Shown piece after piece: positions 1-4,910 of a stretch of 5,807 nt of DNA. Origin of the DNA: Geobacteraceae bacterium (lineage in GTDB: Bacteria > Desulfobacterota > Desulfuromonadia > Desulfuromonadales > Geopsychrobacteraceae); the NCBI GenBank assembly GCA_027064785.1, contig JAMOPE010000436.1, forward strand, positions 1 to 5,807, read 5' to 3'. Position 1 is the first letter of the stretch; each line of letters begins with the position of its first letter. The position numbers and the translations under genes are program-made. The notes under the pieces were generated by a model. It ran no database searches. It was not told where the DNA came from and was given only the letters and a program-made list of their open reading frames with translations.

Positions 1-2
1 AT

Positions 3-230
3 GGGTTAGTCCTATGCAATCCCCCGTATGGGGAACGACTGGGAAAAAATGCCAGTCTGCAGGCACTGTTTCATGATCTTGGGCAGGTTTACGGCGATAA
101 ATTCCGGCTTTGGCGGGGGGCGTTGATTTGTCCGGAGAGTTCTCTATTGAAAAGGACGGGGCTTGCTTTTTTGCCGTTATTGCATTTTTCGAATGGTGGA
201 CTCAAGGTTGCTTTGGTGGAAAAGTCTTGA
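3..230 (+). CDS. RlmL/YpsC-type THUMP-family RNA guanine-N2 methyltransferase, C-terminal end (5' truncated by window edge)
   Basis: The frame is open from the window edge to a TGA at 228-230 and gives the last 75 residues of a protein. It begins GLVLCNPPYGERLG; the NPPY at visible residues 6-9 is motif IV of N-methylating class I SAM methyltransferases, and the NPPYGERL context is typical of the RlmL N-terminal half (23S rRNA m2G2445) and stand-alone YpsC-like enzymes. The downstream pattern (a helix around LQALFHDLG, then F..W, then SSLLKRTGL, then FSNGGLKVAL just before the end) matches the end of that catalytic domain, where a FNG-like turn precedes the last strand. The protein stops there, so no RlmK half is fused, unlike E. 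coli RlmKL. The expected role is cytosolic S-adenosylmethionine-dependent methylation of a guanine in 23S rRNA; the exact target base is inference. The THUMP domain and SAM-binding motif I would lie upstream of the window. No terminator separates it from rpsU. Confidence 0.85.
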   Translation, partial: GLVLCNPPYGERLGKNASLQALFHDLGQVYGDKFRLWRGALICPESSLLKRTGLAFLPLLHFSNGGLKVALVEKS

Positions 231-255
231 CTTAGACAGACCCAACAGGTATACG
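227..255 (+). promoter_or_regulatory. Sigma-70-type promoter of rpsU
   Basis: TTGACT (227-232, 5/6 to the -35 consensus) and TATACG (250-255, 4/6 to the -10 consensus) are separated by exactly 17 bases. The predicted transcript starts near 262, giving a leader of about 52 bases before the rpsU GTG. The -35 box overlaps the TGA (228-230) of the methyltransferase gene, so rpsU has its own promoter but may also receive read-through from upstream. No start-site data are available; the call rests on box match and spacing. Confidence 0.65.
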
Positions 256-264
256 TTCAAACTC

Positions 265-284
265 TTGTGGAGGGTGCTCCGCAA
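265..284 (+). promoter_or_regulatory. 5'-terminal hairpin in the rpsU leader
   Basis: TTGTGGAG (265-272) pairs with CTCCGCAA (277-284) over eight base pairs with one G-U wobble, closing a GGTG tetraloop. It would sit within a few bases of the predicted 5' end of the rpsU mRNA. The 5' arm and loop contain an SD-like GGAGGG that is buried in the stem and is too far from the rpsU start to serve it. Such a structure could protect the 5' end or act in S21-dependent control; the sequence alone does not decide. It lacks a U-tract, so it is not a terminator. Confidence 0.4.
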
Positions 285-313
285 AGACAGCAAAGAAAGC
301 GGGGTGATTGTTC

Positions 314-511
314 GTGGAAATCACTGTTATCGACGGTAACGTCGAAAAAGCGATTAAAGTTCTCAAGCGTAAGCTGCAACAGGAAGGACTTTTTCGCGAG
401 ATGAAACAGCGTAAATTTTACGAGAAGCCAAGTATTAAGCGGAAGCGTAAAGAAAAAGAAGCCCAACGACGTCTGCGCAAAAAAATGCGTGCGATGAAGC
501 GCTTCAACTAG
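314..511 (+). CDS. rpsU: Small ribosomal subunit protein bS21
   Basis: This is a 65-residue, very basic protein, close to the usual S21 length of 58-71. It starts MEITVIDGNVEKAIKVLKRK, continues with GLFREMKQRKFYEKPS (residues 25-40) and ends in an Arg/Lys-rich helix (41-65), the standard S21 layout. S21 joins the 30S platform and helps the anti-Shine-Dalgarno end of 16S rRNA meet mRNA during initiation. I chose the GTG at 314: an SD-like GGGGTGA (301-307) lies 6 bases upstream and the product then begins MEI.V as in relatives. The TTG at 308 would add two residues but abuts the SD. The gene has its own promoter and is followed 17 bases later by a strong terminator, so it is monocistronic here, unlike the rpsU-dnaG-rpoD operon of E. 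coli. It may therefore be one of several rpsU copies in the genome (inference). Confidence 0.96.
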   Translation: MEITVIDGNVEKAIKVLKRKLQQEGLFREMKQRKFYEKPSIKRKRKEKEAQRRLRKKMRAMKRFN

Positions 512-527
512 GCTGTTGTAATAAACA

Positions 528-565
528 AAAAAAGACCGGCTCTGTTGTCAGAACCGGTCTTTTTT
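528..565. terminator. Bidirectional intrinsic terminator between rpsU and gap
   Basis: AAAAAAGACCGG (528-539) pairs perfectly with CCGGTCTTTTTT (554-565). After one C/A mismatch (540/553) the stem continues with TCTG (541-544) against CAGA (549-552), closing a TTGT loop. The plus strand ends in six Ts and the minus strand in a run of seven (complement of A527-A533), so the element can stop rpsU from the left and the GAPDH gene, which ends at 589, from the right. Confidence 0.93.
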
Positions 566-588
566 ATTGCTGATAATCATTGGCTTAT

Positions 589-2031
589 TTACTTTGGCCA
601 ATGCTCTAGGTTCATTCCGGACACTTTTTCAACAATCCGAACAACCTGATAGCTGTAACCGTATTCGTTGTCGTACCAGACATAAAGGACGCAACGGTTA
701 CCTTGGACAATAGTTGCGAGGGAGTCGACGACACCCGCATAGGACGATCCAACCATGTCAGTCGAAACTGCCTCAGGAGAGTTGGTGTAGTCGATCTGGT
801 CCTGCAGCGGTGAATTTAAAGAGATATCACGCAGGTAAGTGTTCAACTCTTCAACGGTGGTCTCTTTTTTCATCGTCAGGTTAAGTATCGCCAGTGACAC
901 ATTGGGAGTCGGAACCCGAATAGCATTCCCGGTCAGTTTTCCCGCCAGCTCGGGGAGACATTTTGCAACGGCTTTGGCTGCACCGGTTTCGGTAATAACC
1001 ATATTCAGCGGGGCGCTGCGCCCCCGACGCTCTTTTTTATGGTAGTTGTCGATTAGGTTCTGGTCATTTGTGTAGCTATGACAGGTTTCAATGTGTCCGG
1101 CTTCAATGCCGAATTTATCATTCACTGCCTTGAGAACCGGAACAATCGCATTGGTTGTACAACTGGCTGCCGAGAGGATTGCTTCCTCGTTATCCAGCAG
1201 TTGATTGTTGACACCGTAAACAACATTCGGGATATCCCCTTTACCCGGAGCAGTCAGCAGAACCTGTGATGCGCCGTTACACTGGATGTGTTTTCCCAGC
1301 CCTTCACGGTCACGCCATTTTCCGGTGTTGTCAATAACGATCGCGTTGTTGATCCCGTATTTTGTGTAGTCGACCTCTTCCGGGCCATTGGCGTAAATAA
1401 TCCGGATGAGATTCCCATTGGCGATAATTGCATTTTCTTCTTTGTCGACTCTGATCGTTCCATTGAAATGACCGTGTACCGAGTCACGTCGCAGCAAACT
1501 GGCGCGCTTGACCAGATCGTCTTCACTTCCTTTCCGGACAACGGCAGCCCGCAAGCGCAGTTTGTTGCCGCCACCGGTCTGTTCAATGAGAATTCTTGCC
1601 AGTAGGCGTCCGATACGGCCGAAACCGTAGAGGACAACATCGCGTGGTTCACTTAGCTGATGCCCTTTACCAGTGTTCAGACCTTTCAATTGCTTGGTGA
1701 CAAATGCCTTAACGTCAGTACTTTTTTGTTCCTGAAAGAGGATGGCGAGCTTACCGAGATCGACCTTGCCGGGTGCGAGATCCATTTCAGACATGGCTTG
1801 CAGAATCGGGTAGGTATCGGTGACCCAGATTTCCCGACTGATGATTTGCCGGGCAAAGCGGTGAGCCCGCAGAACTTCGATGGTCGATTTATTCACCAGG
1901 GCACGATCATAAACGGTGCAGATCACTTCCTGATCACGATAAAGCTTGCCGATTAGTGGAGCCATTGCTTCGGCAATTGCCTCACGCTCTTTCCACTCTT
2001 TGAAATACTCGTCAGTTTTTGCGTCGCCCAT
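589..2031 (-). CDS. gap: Glyceraldehyde-3-phosphate dehydrogenase, long form with N-terminal extension
   Basis: At 480 residues this enzyme is about 145 longer than classical GAPDH (about 335). Residues 1-128 form a mostly helical N-terminal extension without a Rossmann motif. The GAPDH core starts near 131 with GFGRIGR (136-142), then DSVHG (183-187), the catalytic loop SAASCTTNA with nucleophile Cys291, the base His318 in CHSYTND, the TETGAAKA segment (347-354), RVPTPNVS (372-379) and WYDNEYGYS (452-460). It oxidises glyceraldehyde 3-phosphate to 1,3-bisphosphoglycerate, or runs the reverse in gluconeogenesis, in the cytosol. After strand 2 of the Rossmann fold it has VVRKGSE (164-170) where NAD enzymes carry IND with a ribose-binding Asp, hinting at NADP use or dual coenzyme use (inference). 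The ATG at 2031 has a modest SD, AAAGGG, 10 bases upstream. The gene is divergent from the aldolase gene and convergent with rpsU. Comparable long GAPDHs occur in Vibrio, Shewanella and Pseudomonas. No frame damage is seen. Confidence 0.96.
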   Translation of the reverse strand: MGDAKTDEYFKEWKEREAIAEAMAPLIGKLYRDQEVICTVYDRALVNKSTIEVLRAHRFARQIISREIWVTDTYPILQAMSEMDLAPGKVDLGKLAILFQEQKSTDVKAFVTKQLKGLNTGKGHQLSEPRDVVLYGFGRIGRLLARILIEQTGGGNKLRLRAAVVRKGSEDDLVKRASLLRRDSVHGHFNGTIRVDKEENAIIANGNLIRIIYANGPEEVDYTKYGINNAIVIDNTGKWRDREGLGKHIQCNGASQVLLTAPGKGDIPNVVYGVNNQLLDNEEAILSAASCTTNAIVPVLKAVNDKFGIEAGHIETCHSYTNDQNLIDNYHKKERRGRSAPLNMVITETGAAKAVAKCLPELAGKLTGNAIRVPTPNVSLAILNLTMKKETTVEELNTYLRDISLNSPLQDQIDYTNSPEAVSTDMVGSSYAGVVDSLATIVQGNRCVLYVWYDNEYGYSYQVVRIVEKVSGMNLEHWPK

Positions 2032-2107
2032 AGTGAGCCAGCCCTTTCTTCGTCTGATGATCGATACGATAGCGAAAAAAATATCTTTTTTATCCCGAAA
2101 CCAGCGT

Positions 2108-2136
2108 ATACTAATTTAACTTAAATCGATTTGCAA
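2108..2136 (-). promoter_or_regulatory. Candidate promoter of gap
   Basis: Read on the minus strand, TTGCAA (2136-2131, 4/6 to the -35 consensus) and TAGTAT (2113-2108, 4/6 to the -10 consensus) are 17 bases apart. The predicted start near 2101 gives a leader of about 70 bases before the GAPDH ATG. The match is moderate and the region is AT-rich, so other boxes are possible. Confidence 0.35.
2114..2126. promoter_or_regulatory. 13-base perfect palindrome, candidate operator
   Basis: ATTTAA (2114-2119) and TTAAAT (2121-2126) are exact inverted repeats around C2120. The palindrome lies entirely inside the 17-base spacer of the candidate gap promoter, a position where a bound protein would block RNA polymerase. 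It is low-complexity AT sequence, so chance is a real alternative, and no known regulator site was recognised. Confidence 0.3.
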
Positions 2137-2180
2137 CTCTCTTCCCGGGGCAAATCTCCTCTTTTTATTCTACTGGTCGC

Positions 2181-2209
2181 TGGACAATTTCTACTTTGGT
2201 TGATAAAAG
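2181..2209 (+). promoter_or_regulatory. Candidate promoter of the aldolase gene
   Basis: TGGACA (2181-2186, 5/6 to the -35 consensus) is followed after 17 bases by TAAAAG (2204-2209, 4/6 to the -10 consensus). A start near 2216 would give a leader of about 70 bases. The -10 box is poor; alternatives include TTGATA at 2200-2205 as a -35 with a weak TATTGA at 2225-2230. Confidence 0.28.
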
Positions 2210-2286
2210 TGAATGTGTCTCGCGTATTGAACGGGGCGGGGAAGAGCAACTTGAATCATCCACAATACATTATGGAGGTATAATCT

Positions 2287-3267
2287 ATGGCCGATGCGAT
2301 CAGTTACAAAGACTTGGGGTTGGTTAATTCCCGCGAGATTTTCCGCAAAGCTGTTGATGGCGGCTATGCGATTCCCGCTTATAATTTTAACAACCTTGAA
2401 CAATTGCAGGCCATCATTTGTGCCTGTGCTGAAACCCGCTCACCGGTGGTTATTCAGGTGAGTCAGGGGGCACGTAATTATGCCAACGAGACAATGCTTC
2501 GTTACATGGCGGCCGGCGCCGTACAGATGGCAAAAGAGATGGGTGCCGATATCCCGATTGTTCTCCATCTTGACCATGGTGATTCATTTGAACTGTGCAA
2601 AAGCTGTATCGATTCGGGGTTTTCGTCGGTGATGATTGACGGGTCCCATTTGTCTTACGATGAAAACGTTGCTTTAACTCGCCAGGTTGTTGAGTATGCC
2701 CATGCTCACGATGTGACTGTCGAGGGTGAACTTGGTGTTCTTGCCGGGATTGAGGATGATGTTGTTGCTGAGGAGTCGACTTACACCCAGCCCGATGACG
2801 TCGAAGATTTTGTGAAAAAAACCGGCGTCGATTCACTGGCTATCTCGATCGGAACCAGTCACGGTGCTTATAAGTTTAAATTGAAAGAAGGGGAGTCGGT
2901 TCCACCGTTACGTTTTGATATTCTGAAAGAATGTGAGAAACGGATTCCCGGGTTTCCGATTGTTCTGCATGGCGCATCCAGTGTTATTCCTGAGTACGTT
3001 GCTTTGATCAATCAGTATGGTGGCAAGATGGATGGGGCTGTCGGGGTTCCTGAAGACCAACTGCGTCAGGCTGCGGCCAGTGCTGTGTGTAAAATCAATA
3101 TCGATTCAGATGGCCGACTGGCAATGACTGCAAAAGTACGCGAATATCTTGCGAATAACCCCAGTGATTTTGATCCACGCAAGTATCTCGGTTCCGGTCG
3201 CCAGGAACTGATTGATTTGATGAAACACAAGAATGAAAAGGTCCTCGGGAGTGCCGGAAAAGCATAG
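2287..3267 (+). CDS. fba: Class II (zinc-dependent) fructose-1,6-bisphosphate aldolase
   Basis: This 326-residue protein is full length for a class II aldolase. It interconverts fructose 1,6-bisphosphate with dihydroxyacetone phosphate and glyceraldehyde 3-phosphate in the cytosol. Visible landmarks are YAIPAYNFNNLEQ (27-39), the HLDHG motif with catalytic Asp96 and zinc ligand His97, IDGSHL (117-122), VEGELG (145-150), zinc ligand His192 in GTSHG, zinc ligand His228 in LHGAS, and NIDSD (271-275) of the phosphate/monovalent-cation site. All catalytic residues are present. The ATG is preceded by a strong GGAGGT (2274-2279) with a 7-base spacer. The gene stands alone: it is divergent from gap and closed by a terminator 24 bases after its stop. 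Its product lies one step from the GAPDH substrate, so the pair covers adjacent reactions of the glycolytic/gluconeogenic trunk. The resemblance is to the bacterial class II form seen in spirochaetes and Bacteroidetes rather than E. coli FbaA; that subgrouping is from memory. Confidence 0.96.
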   Translation: MADAISYKDLGLVNSREIFRKAVDGGYAIPAYNFNNLEQLQAIICACAETRSPVVIQVSQGARNYANETMLRYMAAGAVQMAKEMGADIPIVLHLDHGDSFELCKSCIDSGFSSVMIDGSHLSYDENVALTRQVVEYAHAHDVTVEGELGVLAGIEDDVVAEESTYTQPDDVEDFVKKTGVDSLAISIGTSHGAYKFKLKEGESVPPLRFDILKECEKRIPGFPIVLHGASSVIPEYVALINQYGGKMDGAVGVPEDQLRQAAASAVCKINIDSDGRLAMTAKVREYLANNPSDFDPRKYLGSGRQELIDLMKHKNEKVLGSAGKA

Positions 3268-3291
3268 TTTTCCTCCGATGATCGAGTACAA

Positions 3292-3327
3292 AAAAGCCGC
3301 TGCTCTCAAATGAGAACAGCGGCTTTT
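3292..3327. terminator. Bidirectional intrinsic terminator between fba and the lipoprotein gene
   Basis: AAAAGCCGCTG (3292-3302) pairs with CAGCGGCTTTT (3317-3327). After a single C/A mismatch (3303/3316), TCTC (3304-3307) pairs with GAGA (3312-3315) to close an AAAT loop. The plus strand continues TTTTCTATTTATT and the minus strand ends in six Ts (complement of A3290-A3295), so it serves fba from the left and the lipoprotein gene from the right. Confidence 0.92.
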
Positions 3328-3334
3328 CTATTTA

Positions 3335-3348
3335 TTCGCCAAGGCGAA
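3335..3348. other. Short GC hairpin beside the terminator
   Basis: TTCGCC (3335-3340) and GGCGAA (3343-3348) are exact inverted repeats separated by AA; in RNA this is most likely a 5-bp stem with a CAAG loop. It lies between the lipoprotein stop (3373) and the main terminator. It lacks a U-tract on either strand, so it is at most an accessory 3'-end structure. Confidence 0.3.
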
Positions 3349-3372
3349 GGTTACCGGGAAGTTGATCGTTTT

Positions 3373-4005
3373 TTAGATCAATCCGGCTTTCTTCATTGCC
3401 TCAGTGATAAGATTAATATTATCAGCAATGACATCAACGGCTGAACCGGGGTTCAGACTGCTGGTATCACCCGACCACAGCATTTCTTTGTTTTTTGCCG
3501 AAAAGGCCGTGGCATTCAGTGTGACGGTTGTATTCTCAATGGTGTAGCCCGATTGATAGACCGTACTGTGGGTGTAGCCGAAATAATCGTACATACCGTA
3601 ATGGCCGTAAGCACCACCACGCCCAGTCACGTAGACTGCTGAAGCGGGAATATATTGTTCGTCAGTATCAACACTGGCGAGGGTGGTGACCAGAACACTG
3701 TCAACACCGGTTTCTGCAACAAGAGCTTTGATCTTCTTGATGTTGACATCTTTGTCGTCACTCAGTTCCGGCAGCTTTGTATAGCTGGCAATGGCAGTAA
3801 TTCCGGTGTCACGCAACTTCTTGACGAATGAATCTTCGTAAAGGCGTCGTTGCATTTTATTCTTTACAACTGCGAGAACCAGCACTTTTTTCAACGTTGG
3901 ACCACTGAAATCAGGATTACTCCAAGTTGAAACCAGTTTTGTTTTAGCGCAACCACTCAGCGCAAAGAGTGCAACAACCAAGAATACAATGAAACGTTTA
4001 CTCAT
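3373..4005 (-). CDS. Small predicted outer-membrane lipoprotein of unknown function
   Basis: This is a 210-residue protein. MSKR is followed by a hydrophobic segment (5-16) and the lipobox LSGC with lipidation Cys19; residue +2 is Ala, which favours outer-membrane sorting by the Lol rule. The mature part starts KTKLVSTWSNPDFSG, then a strand (KKVLVLAVV, 39-47), RRLYEDSFVKKLRDTGI (53-69), SYTKLPE (74-80) and GVDSVLVTTLA (100-110). This alternating pattern resembles small periplasmic lipoproteins with a CsgG/LpoB-like or nucleotide-fold-like domain, but I cannot name the family. Residues 129-144 are a Gly/Tyr-rich loop; the C-terminal half has VTLNATAFSAKNKEMLWSGD, a beta pair, then a final helix. 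The start is fixed by AAGGAG (4018-4013) 7 bases before the ATG at 4005 and by the signal peptide; the frame is open 31 codons further up, but that adds no signal logic. No convincing promoter was found in the 176 bases upstream, though its spacing from the nitroreductase gene suggests a separate unit. Confidence 0.9.
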   Translation of the reverse strand: MSKRFIVFLVVALFALSGCAKTKLVSTWSNPDFSGPTLKKVLVLAVVKNKMQRRLYEDSFVKKLRDTGITAIASYTKLPELSDDKDVNIKKIKALVAETGVDSVLVTTLASVDTDEQYIPASAVYVTGRGGAYGHYGMYDYFGYTHSTVYQSGYTIENTTVTLNATAFSAKNKEMLWSGDTSSLNPGSAVDVIADNINLITEAMKKAGLI

Positions 4006-4181
4006 CTTCAAACTCCTTAAAAAGGTTATAGACTTTCTTTCAGTAATAATTGCGCAGTCTAACAGATTGAATAGAGGAAATAAACAGATCATTACCAAAC
4101 TGGTTAGGAAGAGTCTTGGTTGAGATGTTTTTTGAACGCTATTTCATCCGCAAAAAAATATTTTTGGCTGTCTTCTTTGTG

Positions 4182-4838
4182 TCAAATCTTTATCAGAATA
4201 TCTCCAAGTTTAAGGCGTGATTTTGGCAGCTCAGCGTTGAAATCTTCTTCCGGATGGTGGTAGCCGATTGCCAGGGCAACATCACACTGATAGCCATCCA
4301 GTTCCTGTTTGAACTCTTCATTAACTGCCGGGGTATCAATCCCTTCAAGGGGAGTTGCATCGATTTTTAGTCGGGCGAGAGCATGAAGTGCATTTCCTAA
4401 CGCAATGTACAACTGAGCTTTAGTCCATGCTGCGGTATTCCCAGCTTTATCAGTATTCATTTCGGCAAAAATGAACTTTGCAAAGGCTTTGTCCCGCTCC
4501 TCCGGTTTCATTCGGCCATCGCGTATCTCCTGATCGATAATTTGGGAATAATCGTCGCGACTGTAACGAGGGTTGTAGGCAAAGAGGATAATTTGTGATG
4601 CATCAAAGCAATGAGGGCGATTTAATGGATATTTGTCCCCAAAGGTTTTGTCCAGTCGCTCTCTGGCATTTTCACTGTCGATGACGATAAAGCGCCAGGG
4701 CTGGGAGTTGATGGATGACGGGGACAATCTCAAGACTTCAAGAAAGATGTCAAGATCTTCTGCCGGGATACGTTTTGTCGGGTCATACCTTTTGGCTGTA
4801 TGTCGCCAACGAAGGTCTTCAATAACGGGGTGCGTCAT
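4182..4838 (-). CDS. NfsB-like FMN-dependent NAD(P)H nitroreductase family protein
   Basis: At 218 residues it is almost the same length as E. coli NfsB (217) and collinear with it. FMN-binding landmarks are RHTAKRYD (12-19, with Arg12 and Lys16 matching the NfsB phosphate-site positions), SPSSINSQPWRF (39-50), the central VDQE-like IDQEIRDGR (101-109), PLEGID (163-168) and GYHHPEEDFN then LPKSR near the C terminus (Lys206, Arg208). The family works as a cytosolic homodimer that transfers two electrons from NAD(P)H through FMN to nitroaromatics, quinones or related acceptors; the natural substrate is unknown. Start: ATG at 4838 with AGGAGA (4851-4846) 7 bases upstream. The preceding gene ends 72 bases away, so the two may share a transcript. 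No clear terminator follows its stop, only an AT-rich stretch. It could alternatively be annotated as dihydropteridine reductase, a name often given to NfsB relatives. Confidence 0.92.
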   Translation of the reverse strand: MTHPVIEDLRWRHTAKRYDPTKRIPAEDLDIFLEVLRLSPSSINSQPWRFIVIDSENARERLDKTFGDKYPLNRPHCFDASQIILFAYNPRYSRDDYSQIIDQEIRDGRMKPEERDKAFAKFIFAEMNTDKAGNTAAWTKAQLYIALGNALHALARLKIDATPLEGIDTPAVNEEFKQELDGYQCDVALAIGYHHPEEDFNAELPKSRLKLGDILIKI

Positions 4839-4910
4839 ATATTGTTCTCCTGTTGCTGAATAGAGTTATTTTTCTCGTATAAACATAGCATGCGCGGGAA
4901 TTTATGAACT

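Noticed and set aside
308..310. TTG as the rpsU start
   Set aside because: It leaves almost no spacing from the SD-like GGGGTGA; the GTG at 314 fits both the spacing and the usual S21 N terminus.
274..351. Leader-peptide frame starting at GTG 274 and overlapping the rpsU start
   Set aside because: The SD-like GGAGG is directly adjacent to the start with no spacer and is sequestered in the hairpin; the peptide shows no attenuator-like codon run.
1254..1652. 132-codon minus-strand frame and a 105-codon plus-strand frame (1288-1605) inside gap
   Set aside because: Both lie wholly within the intact GAPDH coding sequence, have no ribosome-binding site and resemble no family; they are frame shadows.
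2450..2836. 128-codon minus-strand frame inside the aldolase gene
   Set aside because: It is antisense to a fully conserved enzyme, with His/Gln/Arg-rich low-information composition; shadow.
4006..4098. Upstream extension of the lipoprotein reading frame by 31 codons to an ATG at 4098
   Set aside because: The internal ATG at 4005 has AAGGAG at ideal spacing and begins a canonical lipoprotein signal peptide; the extension would bury that signal.
4148..4170. AT-rich inverted repeat after the nitroreductase gene as a terminator
   Set aside because: The possible stem is almost only A-T pairs with no GC-rich base, so it would be unstable; not called.
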